Virus record (IMG/VR): IMGVR_UViG_3300025889_000126 | Location: 1 to 60,181 of that record | Length of the DNA: 60,181 nt | DNA from: a virus | Reading direction: 5' to 3' (one strand) | Shown here: positions 12,766-20,308 of the stretch, one piece after another | Numbering within the stretch: the first letter of the stretch is position 1 | Layout: each line of letters begins with the position of its first letter | Translations under genes and position numbers: made by a program | The notes under the pieces: model-generated | What the model saw: the letters and a program-made list of their open reading frames with translations, nothing else | Database searches by the model: none | Told to the model about the DNA's origin: nothing

Positions 12766-12994
12766 GAGAGCAATAAAACTTAGAGAATTTCTCACTATCT
12801 ACGAGAGCAGAGAAAGCGATGTGGTCAAAGTAAATATGCCTCTGATGGAATTAAAAAACCACGAACACCATCAGAGGTTTTTGAACCTCGTTAAAAAGTT
12901 CAGACATGGCGAGATTTTTAAAGCCTACTATACTAGGCATGGGAATATTAAATACATTTTAATTAACAAACAAAATCAAGTAAGAATCGTATGA
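12752..12994 (+). CDS. Hypothetical basic protein (80 aa)
   Basis: Basic, His-containing protein (MKKYKRAIKLREFLTIYESR, later LKNHEHHQRFLNLVKKFRHG). No family is recognised. It overlaps both neighbours by a few bases, indicating coupled translation. Confidence 0.6.
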   Translation: MKKYKRAIKLREFLTIYESRESDVVKVNMPLMELKNHEHHQRFLNLVKKFRHGEIFKAYYTRHGNIKYILINKQNQVRIV

Positions 12995-13260
12995 GAGTAG
13001 AATTAAATGGAAAGAAATTAGACATCGATGGGTGGTACTATGCCGGATTTATATCTAGAGACAGACTAGAACCCGATGAGTCAGAAGAGTTTATCATTGA
13101 CCATATCACGCTGCTTGAGGCATTCGATGGTGTTGATGATGACATCTATCAAGAGATGGACTATGACCAACAGCTTGAGTTCCTGGGCGTGACTGATGAG
13201 GAGCTAAGTAACTATGTATTGAATTGGCATCTTGGTATGCTAGAGGACTATAATTTTTAA
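12991..13260 (+). CDS. Hypothetical very acidic protein (89 aa)
   Basis: After a basic start (MRVELNGKKLDIDGWYYAGF) it is rich in Asp and Glu (FDGVDDDIYQEMDYDQQLEF). Strong acidity and small size are shared by known DNA-mimic inhibitors, but nothing specific supports that here. The start overlaps the previous stop by 4 nt. Confidence 0.6.
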   Translation: MRVELNGKKLDIDGWYYAGFISRDRLEPDESEEFIIDHITLLEAFDGVDDDIYQEMDYDQQLEFLGVTDEELSNYVLNWHLGMLEDYNF

Positions 13261-13278
13261 TCTTTAAAACAAATCATT

Positions 13279-13428
13279 ATGAAATCAGCAGTTGAATTTT
13301 TGTTCAGAAAGTACATGGACAACAAACACAAATTAACCTTGGCTGACTTTGTCAAGGCTACAGAGATGGAAGAAAAAATTATTGACAAGCTAATTAAAAA
13401 AATCAAGAGCAATGAGAAACAAGACTGA
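13279..13428 (+). CDS. Hypothetical small helical protein (49 aa)
   Basis: MKSAVEFLFRKYMDNKHKLT and a Lys-rich C-terminus form two helices. Very short phage proteins beginning KSAVE-L--K are frequent in Bacteroidota phages. It overlaps the following membrane peptide by 17 nt in another frame. Confidence 0.5.
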   Translation: MKSAVEFLFRKYMDNKHKLTLADFVKATEMEEKIIDKLIKKIKSNEKQD

Positions 13429-13495
13429 TATCATCTTTGCAGTGTTCCTGCTGCTACTCGCTATCTATTACATTATGGTATTCTTTAACAATTAA
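13412..13495 (+). CDS. Possible 27-aa membrane peptide
   Basis: MRNKTDIIFAVFLLLLAIYY is one hydrophobic helix after a charged start and ends MVFFNN. It fills the space between two small genes and overlaps the upstream one. The short length keeps confidence low. Confidence 0.4.
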   Translation: MRNKTDIIFAVFLLLLAIYYIMVFFNN

Positions 13496-13505
13496 ATATT
13501 TTATT

Positions 13506-13661
13506 ATGAAAACTTATAAAGCATGGGCTAGAACAGCAAATTCAAATGACAAATTTTGCACACATGAGGTTAAAGCAAGATCCTTAAAGGATGCTAAACA
13601 AATTCTTTTTGAAAGTGGCAAAGAAATTGAAAAAGGTACAAAAATTTATAAACATTCTTAA
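13506..13661 (+). CDS. Hypothetical small basic protein (51 aa)
   Basis: MKTYKAWARTANSNDKFCTH followed by VKARSLKDAKQILFESGK resembles a small beta-beta-alpha domain. I use the ATG at 13506, preceded by an A/T-rich leader, rather than a frame starting at 13437 inside the membrane peptide. Confidence 0.55.
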   Translation: MKTYKAWARTANSNDKFCTHEVKARSLKDAKQILFESGKEIEKGTKIYKHS

Positions 13662-13671
13662 ACATAACATA

Positions 13672-13878
13672 ATGAGACATCTAATAAATTTCACTTGCAT
13701 TGCAATGTATGCTGTCGTAACATTTTTTACAGCTAATTTTATAATCAATTCATTCTCAAATGCTGACTCATTAGTCAGCATTATTGAGACAATACTCACT
13801 ACAATAATAATACTATTAGTGACATTATTAGCAGGATATTTTTGTGTTAAAATAATTACAGAAACAGATACAATGTAA
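13672..13878 (+). CDS. Small membrane protein with two transmembrane helices (68 aa)
   Basis: Helices at about residues 5-24 (INFTCIAMYAVVTFFTANFI) and 38-60 (IETILTTIIILLVTLLAGYF) are separated by a polar turn. It could be an early envelope-acting protein such as a superinfection-exclusion factor; this is inferred from topology only. A TACCTTTG element for the next gene starts 12 bases after it. Confidence 0.6.
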   Translation: MRHLINFTCIAMYAVVTFFTANFIINSFSNADSLVSIIETILTTIIILLVTLLAGYFCVKIITETDTM

Positions 13879-13926
13879 TAAAATTTTGCTACCTTTGTGG
13901 CACATCATTTAATAAAATATAATACA

Positions 13927-14232
13927 ATGAAAAAGAAAATTTTTTTAGACTACCTTGATGCTGTGTGCAGCGTCTATGGTGTAGCAAAGGAGGACGTGCT
14001 GTCCAACAACAAAAAGAAGGAGTTTACTGAGGCTAGACAATGCTTGTACTACCTATGCCGAATGAGACCTATGAGAATTACTGACATCCAAAAGTATATC
14101 GGGGAGGTTAGCGAATATGTACCAAACCATGTTCCAATCATTCGTGGTGTAAATAGAATCAAACAGCTCCTTGAGGAGGACAGAGACGTAGCTGTTATCC
14201 TGGATAGAATTAAGAACAAAGTATTTATCTAA
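13927..14232 (+). CDS. DnaA domain-IV-like DNA-binding protein (101 aa)
   Basis: Residues 12-80 follow the C-terminal DNA-binding domain of DnaA: VCSVYGVAKEDVLSNNKKKE, then FTEARQCLYYLCRMRP, an ITDIQKYIGEV helix, and VPIIRGVNRI in place of the DnaA signature DHTTVIHG-RKI. The AAA+ ATPase part is absent. It may direct host or phage replication proteins to origin sites or act as a regulator. I start it at 13927 rather than at 13897. The element TACCTTTG at 13890-13897 matches a -7 box but lacks TTTG at -33. It opens the DNA metabolism module. Confidence 0.7.
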   Translation: MKKKIFLDYLDAVCSVYGVAKEDVLSNNKKKEFTEARQCLYYLCRMRPMRITDIQKYIGEVSEYVPNHVPIIRGVNRIKQLLEEDRDVAVILDRIKNKVFI

Positions 14233-14253
14233 TCAAATCAAATCAAATCAATT

Positions 14254-14919
14254 ATGACAAAGCAAGCCAACAGCGTTTTCGCTACGCTATCAGCGATCAA
14301 TCTCAATGACAAGGTTGAGAAGAAATCTAACCTGACCTACCTCTCATGGACCTATGCATGGTCTGAGGTAAAGAAACACTACCCTGATGCCAACTATGAG
14401 GTGGTCTTCTTCGATGGCTATCCATATGTCTATGACCCGACCACTGGGTACATGGTGTTTACCAAGGTGACAATTGAGGGACAGACCCACATGATGTGGC
14501 TACCTGTCATGGATGGTGCAAATAAAGCTATGAAGATAACCGACTACACCTATTCGACTAGGTATGGTGATAAGACGGTTGAGGCAGCGACAATGTTTGA
14601 CATCAACAAAACCATTATGCGCTGCTTGGTTAAGAACCTAGCTATGTTTGGTCTTGGCATCTACATCTATGCCGGTGAGGATTTGCCTGAGGGTGAGACT
14701 GCTGCTCCTATTACATCTAAGCCTAAGGCTGAGACAAAGACTACTGACACGAGTCTACTGCCATTAGAGAAGGGAGATGGTAATTGGGCGAAGGTATCAG
14801 CCTATGTGAGCGACAACAAAGCCTCAGGCATTGAGGCTATTCTTCAACAACTAGGTCGTAAGTACAGCGTATCTGCTGCTACTAAGAAGGAGCTAGTAAA
14901 AATCATCAACAATGGATAA
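14254..14919 (+). CDS. Single-strand annealing protein, Sak3/DUF1071 type
   Basis: The N-terminal 145 residues match the DUF1071 (Sak3) family of phage recombinases: LSAINLNDKVEKKSNLTYLS, WAYAWSEVKKHYPDA-like WTYAWSEVKKHYPDANYEVV, then MFDINKTIMRCLVKNLAMFG with GLGIYIYAGEDLP. These proteins coat and anneal single strands during replication and repair. The C-terminal 70 residues are a Thr/Lys linker and a small helical domain. It overlaps the exonuclease gene by 8 nt, the standard annealase-exonuclease pair. Confidence 0.85.
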   Translation: MTKQANSVFATLSAINLNDKVEKKSNLTYLSWTYAWSEVKKHYPDANYEVVFFDGYPYVYDPTTGYMVFTKVTIEGQTHMMWLPVMDGANKAMKITDYTYSTRYGDKTVEAATMFDINKTIMRCLVKNLAMFGLGIYIYAGEDLPEGETAAPITSKPKAETKTTDTSLLPLEKGDGNWAKVSAYVSDNKASGIEAILQQLGRKYSVSAATKKELVKIINNG

Positions 14920-15646
14920 GATACTAGAGCTACTGCAAAACGATAAGGAGTACTATAGTGGGGTTGGACGGAACTATCTGTCCAACTCCGACATAGGAGC
15001 TTTGTTGGGAAACCCACAAGAGTTTGGTAAACCTAGACCTGACAACAAGTCATTTGCTGAGGGTAGGTATTTCCATCAACTGATATTAGAGCCTGAGAAG
15101 GCAGCAGAGACATTGTTTGTTGACGTGTCGACACGTACTACCAAGGAGTATAAGAACTTCTGCGAGACAGCCAATGTGGAGTATGCTATATTATGGAAGG
15201 AAATGAAAGAGATACAGAACCTAGTGGCTACAATGAAAAAGAATATCACGTTTTACGACATGATTTATGCCGAGGGTAATCAGTTTGAGGTGGCTGCATT
15301 TGCTGAGATCCAGGGTGAGATGTGGAAAGGGAAGGCTGATATCGTAGGCAATGATAGTTTGATAGACCTAAAGACCACGAGCGACATCAACAAGTTCAAA
15401 TGGTCTGCAAAGTCTTACAACTATGACAGCCAGTGTTATATCTACCAAGAGCTTTTTGGTAAGCCATTGGTATTCCTCGTGATCGACAAGGTCACATCAC
15501 AGCTAGGCATCTTCAGACCATCCTATGACTTTGTCAAGGGTGGTGAGGCTAAGGTAGCTAAGGCTATCGAGGTGTACCGCAAATATTTCGGGGAGAACCC
15601 ACAAGACGATATTGTTAATTATTTTATAAATGAGACACTACTATGA
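14912..15646 (+). CDS. PD-(D/E)XK exonuclease, RecE/Cas4-like
   Basis: Residues about 138-155 carry GKADIVGNDSLIDLKTT, with the metal-binding Asp and the D-x-K pair of PD-(D/E)XK nucleases. A downstream YDSQCYIYQELFG provides the usual Q-x-x-x-Y helix. The N-terminal YLSNSDIGALL and GRYFHQLILEPEK are typical of the RecE-like phage exonucleases (DUF3799 type). It should resect double-strand ends for the annealing protein encoded just upstream. The 3' end overlaps the secreted-protein gene by 4 nt. Confidence 0.85.
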   Translation: MDKILELLQNDKEYYSGVGRNYLSNSDIGALLGNPQEFGKPRPDNKSFAEGRYFHQLILEPEKAAETLFVDVSTRTTKEYKNFCETANVEYAILWKEMKEIQNLVATMKKNITFYDMIYAEGNQFEVAAFAEIQGEMWKGKADIVGNDSLIDLKTTSDINKFKWSAKSYNYDSQCYIYQELFGKPLVFLVIDKVTSQLGIFRPSYDFVKGGEAKVAKAIEVYRKYFGENPQDDIVNYFINETLL

Positions 15647-16116
15647 GAAATTTAATTTTTTTATTATTTTTGAGCCTCGGCTCATATGCTCAGGACTGCA
15701 ATTATGCCATCAACAAAAATGGCATATTGCAAACAAAGAGCGAGGCACTTGCATTCAATAAAGACCTATCAGGAATCATGGCGGTAGCCAATCGTGAGGG
15801 TGAGTTAAGATACCTTGAGCTGTCTATGTTTCTACCGAAAAAGTTCTCATTTGAAGAGGGAAATGAAATACAGATAGAGTTAAAAGATGGTCGCATTGCA
15901 GATGGTGTTTTCTTGGAAGGTGGCAATGCAATTTACTCTGATGCTGTAGGATATTTCTTTATAAAAATTAGAGTGGAATTCTCCTATGACTGTTTAAATA
16001 TGTTGGCTATGGTTCCAGTTAGCAAAGTAAAAATTCAAGCCAAGAAAAAGAACTTTGAGATGATGCCGGTCGGAGACTCAAGTAAGTTTATGGAGATAGT
16101 AAGATGTATTCTTTAA
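15643..16116 (+). CDS. Secreted or periplasmic protein of unknown function (157 aa)
   Basis: MRNLIFLLFLSLGSYAQDCN is a clear signal peptide with cleavage before or after AQ, in the style of Bacteroidota exported proteins. The mature part is beta-rich (YLELSMFLPKKFSFEEGNEI, then IQIELKDGRIADGVFLEGGN) and resembles a small sandwich or barrel. It has three cysteines. It is embedded in the DNA module with ATGA overlap to the exonuclease, so it is expressed early. An envelope-directed role such as blocking superinfection is an inference. Confidence 0.65.
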   Translation: MRNLIFLLFLSLGSYAQDCNYAINKNGILQTKSEALAFNKDLSGIMAVANREGELRYLELSMFLPKKFSFEEGNEIQIELKDGRIADGVFLEGGNAIYSDAVGYFFIKIRVEFSYDCLNMLAMVPVSKVKIQAKKKNFEMMPVGDSSKFMEIVRCIL

Positions 16117-16134
16117 AAATTAAAATTTAATACA

Positions 16135-16443
16135 ATGGAAGAGAAAATTTTTGCAAATGGATTTAGCTTTAAGCGGAATGAGAACGCTCCTGACTTTGTT
16201 GTTGGTCGCTTATCATTGAAGATTGATGAGGCTATTGAGTTCATCAAACAGAACCAAAAAAATGGTTGGATTAACCTAGACGTAAAAAAAGCCCGTACAG
16301 GCAACTTTTATATCGAGTTGGATACATACTCCCCAAAGCAGGGAGAAAGTCCAACAGAAGCCAAAAGAATGACAAATAAGACCACATCTCCTAAATCCTC
16401 AAACTTAGAGATGACTGGTGACGATGACGATGTTCCATTTTAG
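16135..16443 (+). CDS. Probable single-stranded DNA-binding protein (SSB-like)
   Basis: A 102-aa protein with a small beta-rich N-terminal domain (residues 1-68), a disordered Ser/Thr/Lys linker and the C-terminal tip DDDDVPF. The acidic tip ending in Pro-Phe is the protein-interaction tail of bacterial and phage SSBs. No canonical OB-fold motif is evident by eye, so the call rests mainly on the tail, size and neighbours (annealase, exonuclease, primase). The gene is followed by a strong terminator. Confidence 0.65.
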   Translation: MEEKIFANGFSFKRNENAPDFVVGRLSLKIDEAIEFIKQNQKNGWINLDVKKARTGNFYIELDTYSPKQGESPTEAKRMTNKTTSPKSSNLEMTGDDDDVPF

Positions 16444-16467
16444 TTTTTGTGTTAATAGTGTTTCTCA

Positions 16468-16493
16468 GGGGAGTTAATAGCTCCCCTTTTTTT
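16468..16493 (+). terminator. Rho-independent terminator, plus strand
   Basis: GGGGAG (16468-16473), loop TTAATAG, CTCCCC (16481-16486), then seven T. It ends the transcript that includes the recombination genes. Confidence 0.9.
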
Positions 16494-16580
16494 ACCAACC
16501 GAAATAACGATTTTTAAATCTCTATATTCTCTCTATATAATTTTATTACTTTTTATTTTTTATTATATATACATATAGTA

Positions 16581-16664
16581 AAATCGACATTTTCGACATT
16601 TAATAAATAATATAATAATAATCAATAAGTTATAAAATTAATATTGACATTTTATTGACATTAA
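16581..16664. repeat. GACATT iteron-like array, copy B
   Basis: GACATT at 16586, 16595, 16646 and 16657 with the same order and local contexts as copy A (6631-6706): gaps 9, 51, 11 instead of 9, 41, 11. It lies in the 243-bp gene-free interval between the terminator and the primase-helicase gene, inside A/T-rich sequence related to that around copy A. An origin or a binding site for the adjacent primase-helicase is plausible. Confidence 0.75.
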
Positions 16665-16686
16665 ACATACATAAAACTATAAAATT

Positions 16687-19089
16687 ATGTCGATTATAAC
16701 TATTTTTCAAAATATAAAGGACACCGATACTCCATTCCACAGAGACGTAAAAGTAATTCTTGATAGGATAAGAGAGGGTGCGTCCAAAGAAATCGTCAAG
16801 CAAATAAGAGGCGAAAAGAACAAATCTGAGCGCAACGAGATCAAAAAATTACTGCCAGCCATATGCTTCTCCGGTACATTTAAGAAGCGAGCTGACAATG
16901 CACTACTTGAGCATAGTGGTCTCATATGCCTAGACTTTGATGGCTATGAGAAACAGAAGGAGCTACTGCATGACAAGGAGACCTTGAGTAAAAACAAATA
17001 CGTCTTCTCAGTATTTATATCACCATCAGGTAATGGTCTTAAAGTATTGGTAAAGATTCCTTCTGACCCTGACAATCATGCTCACTATTTCAACTCCTTA
17101 GAGAAGTATTTCAACTCAAAGTATTTTGATAAGACATCTAAGAACATCAGCCGAGTATGCTACGAGTCATACGACCCACTTATCTATGTCAATGACAAGT
17201 CATCAGTATGGGACATCATCGAGGAGCCAGAGTACAGCGAGGTGGTTAAGTATAAGGACAAGCCAACCATACCTATCACAGATGAGAACAAGATTGTTGA
17301 CATTCTAGTCAAATGGTGGACGAAAAAGTACCCAATGCTTGAGGGTCAGCGCAATCACAACACCTACATATTAGCGATGGCATTGAACGACTTTGGTGTT
17401 AATAAGAGCCTAGCCTCATACGTACTTAACCAATACGCTACCGCTGACTTCAGCATAAGGGAGATAGCCCAGGTGATTGACTCAGCATATAAGAACGTAG
17501 CCAACTTTGGCAGTAAGTACTACGAGGATGAGGAGCAGGTGAACACCATTAGAGCCAAGGTCAGGAGGGGTGTACCAAAAAAGGAGATACGCTATCAAAT
17601 GCTTCAAGACTCCAACATTGATGGCGATGTAATTGACGCTGTCCTTGACAAGATTGAGGAGGAGAACTCAAAGATATCTTTTTGGACTAAGAACGATAAG
17701 GGGTCAATAAAGATAGACCATCTATTATTTAAAAACTTCTTAGAGGATAGTGGCTTCTATAAATACTTTCCGGAGGGTAGTAAGAACTACATATTTATAA
17801 AGGTTACTAATAATCTGATTGACCACACCTCTGAGAAGGAGATAAAGGATTTTGTTCTGACATACCTACTAGATATGGATGACGTGTCAGTGTACAACTA
17901 TTTTGCTGACCAAACAAGATTCTTTAAGGAGGAGTTCCTATCCCTGCTCTCAACGATTGAGATATATTTCATTGAGGATACCAAGAGCAGCTCATATATC
18001 TATTACAAGAACTGCGCTGTAAAGATTACCAAGGATGAGATACGAACAATTGACTACTTGGATCTAGGTGGCTATGTATGGAAAGACCATGTCATTGACC
18101 GTAACTTTGTTATCTGTGGTGTAACTGAGCAGTGTGACTTTAGAACATTCATCCATAACATCAACTCCAAGGATAGATCACGCATCGCATCGATGGAGAG
18201 TACCATTGGATTTTTGATGCATGGCTATAAGAACTTATCGTTCTGCCCAGCTGTCATCTTTAATGACGAGGTGATAAGCGACAACCCTGAGGGTGGTACT
18301 GGTAAGGGTATTATCATCAACGCACTTGGTAAGATGAAAAAGGTAGTGACCATAGATGGGAAGCTGTTCGATTTTCAAAAGTCATTCGCCTATCAGTTGG
18401 TGTCTGCCGATACACAGATACTTGTATTTGATGACGTTAAGAAACACTTTGAGTTTGAGCGACTCTTCTCGATCATTACCGAGGGATTGACCCTAGAGAA
18501 GAAGAATAAGGACGCTATCAAGATACCACTTAGCAAGTCGCCAAAGATAGCCATCACTACCAACTATGCCATCAAGGGTGCAGGCAACTCATTCGAGAGA
18601 CGTAAGTGGGAGCTAGAGCTACACCAATACTACAGCAAGTCATTCACTCCACTCGATGAGTTTGGCAAGCTTATGTTCGGGGATTGGGACGATGTGGACT
18701 GGTGCGAGTTTGACAACTACATGATACGCTGTTTGCAGAACTACTTAGATACTGGTCTAGTTAAGACTACCCATGTCAATCTAAATGTACGCAAGCTCTC
18801 TGCTGAGACCTGCCATGAGTTTATTGAGTGGTGCGGACTGTTAAAAGACTCCGAGAACAATAACAATGTGGTTACTGGTAAGAGGTTATACAAAAACGAG
18901 CTGTACTATAGGTTCGTTGAGGAGTACCCCGACTATGGACCTAAGAGTAAGATGACAATAAGCAGGACAAAGTTCTACAAATGGCTTGTCGCTTATGCAC
19001 TCTTCAAGGAGGGTGTGGTGCCTGAGGAGGGACGTGACCAACTAGGCAGATGGATTATTTTAAAAACTAAAGACACAATTGATATCTAA
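16687..19089 (+). CDS. Primase-helicase: BT4734/VirE-like N-terminus with SF3-type helicase
   Basis: Residues 1-175 resemble the BT4734-like/VirE N-terminal primase domain, with LICLDFDGYE and the FSVFISPSGNGLKVLVKI segment. Residues about 200-270 (WWTKKYPMLEGQRNHNTYIL) resemble a primase C-terminal helical domain. A helicase of superfamily 3 follows: Walker A GGTGKG near 535-543, Walker B QILVFDDVKK near 575-585, and motif C KIAITTNY near 620. It should prime and unwind DNA at the origin. At 800 aa it is complete. The GACATT array lies just upstream. There is no phage DNA polymerase, so the host enzyme must extend. Confidence 0.85.
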   Translation: MSIITIFQNIKDTDTPFHRDVKVILDRIREGASKEIVKQIRGEKNKSERNEIKKLLPAICFSGTFKKRADNALLEHSGLICLDFDGYEKQKELLHDKETLSKNKYVFSVFISPSGNGLKVLVKIPSDPDNHAHYFNSLEKYFNSKYFDKTSKNISRVCYESYDPLIYVNDKSSVWDIIEEPEYSEVVKYKDKPTIPITDENKIVDILVKWWTKKYPMLEGQRNHNTYILAMALNDFGVNKSLASYVLNQYATADFSIREIAQVIDSAYKNVANFGSKYYEDEEQVNTIRAKVRRGVPKKEIRYQMLQDSNIDGDVIDAVLDKIEEENSKISFWTKNDKGSIKIDHLLFKNFLEDSGFYKYFPEGSKNYIFIKVTNNLIDHTSEKEIKDFVLTYLLDMDDVSVYNYFADQTRFFKEEFLSLLSTIEIYFIEDTKSSSYIYYKNCAVKITKDEIRTIDYLDLGGYVWKDHVIDRNFVICGVTEQCDFRTFIHNINSKDRSRIASMESTIGFLMHGYKNLSFCPAVIFNDEVISDNPEGGTGKGIIINALGKMKKVVTIDGKLFDFQKSFAYQLVSADTQILVFDDVKKHFEFERLFSIITEGLTLEKKNKDAIKIPLSKSPKIAITTNYAIKGAGNSFERRKWELELHQYYSKSFTPLDEFGKLMFGDWDDVDWCEFDNYMIRCLQNYLDTGLVKTTHVNLNVRKLSAETCHEFIEWCGLLKDSENNNNVVTGKRLYKNELYYRFVEEYPDYGPKSKMTISRTKFYKWLVAYALFKEGVVPEEGRDQLGRWIILKTKDTIDI

Positions 19090-19090
19090 T

Positions 19091-19123
19091 ATGGCAAAAG
19101 TACTAATTAACAAGATATATTGA
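19091..19123 (+). pseudogene. Possible gene remnant upstream of the methyltransferase
   Basis: A 10-codon frame (MAKVLINKIY, stop) follows the primase gene by one base. Shifting frame by one base lets it continue as IDNEFKNDEI. Together with the 11-bp direct repeat at the methyltransferase start and at the next gene start, this may be the 5' stub of a gene disrupted when the methyltransferase arrived. Confidence 0.3.
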
Positions 19124-19147
19124 TAACGAATTTAAAAACGATGAGAT

Positions 19148-20107
19148 ATGACAACAGTAGGCTCAGACTTCAGCGGTGTTGGTGCATTTAACCAAGCCTT
19201 AAAACGATTAGGTATTGAATATGATGAAATATTTGCTTGCGATATGGATAAATACGCCCGGCAAACTTTTATTCACAACTATGGCGAACCTAAATATTAC
19301 CCGACCAATGTTTACGAACGTGAAATACCAACAGAATCATTAGATATTTATATGACATCACCGCCTTGCCAAGCTTTCAGTTTAGCCGGGAAGCGATTAG
19401 GCAAAAATGACAAAAGAGGGATTTTATTTTTTAATAGTTTGGAATTTATAGAAAAAAATAAACCTCGTTTTTTTATTTTTGAAAATGTCAAAGGGCTGTT
19501 ATCTGATGATGGCGGTAAAACATTTAGCGAATGGGTTAATTTTTTAGGCGGCAAATCTGTCAACGGTTCACCTGTTTTGTTCCCTTATGCCGATTCAGTT
19601 TCTTATCATTTATATTGGAAAGTGTTAAACGCAAAGCATCACGGAGTTCCACAAAATCGTGAACGTGTTTTTTTGATTGGAATAAGAGATGACAAAGATA
19701 ATAATTTTAGTTTCCCAACTGAAGAACATTTGACAAAGCGGTTAAAAGATGTACTTGAAAGCGAGGTAGATGAAAAGTATTACATTGACAATTTATCTAA
19801 TATTAGAAGGCTTTCTGAGACATTAGAAAAATATGAATTACCTAATGATATTAGAATGATAGATAGTTATAATAAAAGCATTCATGAGGATTCTATATGT
19901 ATAAGTACGAGAGTAAATGCAAGTTCTTGTACTCATTTGTGGGATACTAAATTAATCCGCCGCCTTACTCCCCGTGAATGTTTTCGACTTATGGATTTTC
20001 CTGATACATTTACTTGGCTTGTTTCAGATTCACAAGCCTACAAACAAGCTGGTAATTCAATAGTAGTTAATGTACTTTATAAAATATTAAAAAACTTAAA
20101 TTTATGA
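19148..20107 (+). CDS. DNA (cytosine-5) methyltransferase
   Basis: All core motifs of C5 methyltransferases are present in order. Motif I is FSGVGAF (8-14), motif IV TSPPCQAFS with catalytic Cys74, and motif VI ENVKG (112-116). Motif VIII is QNRERVFLIGI (169-179), motif IX LTPRECFRLMDFP, and motif X QAGNSIVVNVL near the C-terminus. The variable target-recognition region is short (about 185-260). It probably protects phage DNA from host restriction; no partner endonuclease is adjacent. Its sequence is visibly richer in A/T and T-runs than the flanking helicase genes, suggesting separate acquisition. It overlaps the next gene by 4 nt. Confidence 0.9.
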   Translation: MTTVGSDFSGVGAFNQALKRLGIEYDEIFACDMDKYARQTFIHNYGEPKYYPTNVYEREIPTESLDIYMTSPPCQAFSLAGKRLGKNDKRGILFFNSLEFIEKNKPRFFIFENVKGLLSDDGGKTFSEWVNFLGGKSVNGSPVLFPYADSVSYHLYWKVLNAKHHGVPQNRERVFLIGIRDDKDNNFSFPTEEHLTKRLKDVLESEVDEKYYIDNLSNIRRLSETLEKYELPNDIRMIDSYNKSIHEDSICISTRVNASSCTHLWDTKLIRRLTPRECFRLMDFPDTFTWLVSDSQAYKQAGNSIVVNVLYKILKNLNL

Positions 20108-20307
20108 CAACAGATGCTGAAAAACTTCTCGAAGACTTAAAACAGGAAGCGATTAAAATGGATGCTTGGTTTAAAGATGATACTAAGCGCGATCAAAGTC
20201 AAAGACAAAGCAAGAAAGACAGACACTTCGTAGTAAAACATTTCCAGGAATGGCTAGAGCATTTGCTGAACAATGGGGTAATATTTTATAAAACTAAACA
20301 CAACTAA
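20104..20307 (+). CDS. Hypothetical small charged protein (67 aa)
   Basis: MTTDAEKLLEDLKQEAIKMD continues as a charged helical protein (DDTKRDQSQRQSKKDRHFVV). No family is recognised. Its first bases (ATGACAACAG) repeat the first bases of the methyltransferase gene. It ends one base before the SF2 helicase gene. Confidence 0.55.
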   Translation: MTTDAEKLLEDLKQEAIKMDAWFKDDTKRDQSQRQSKKDRHFVVKHFQEWLEHLLNNGVIFYKTKHN

Positions 20308-20308
20308 T

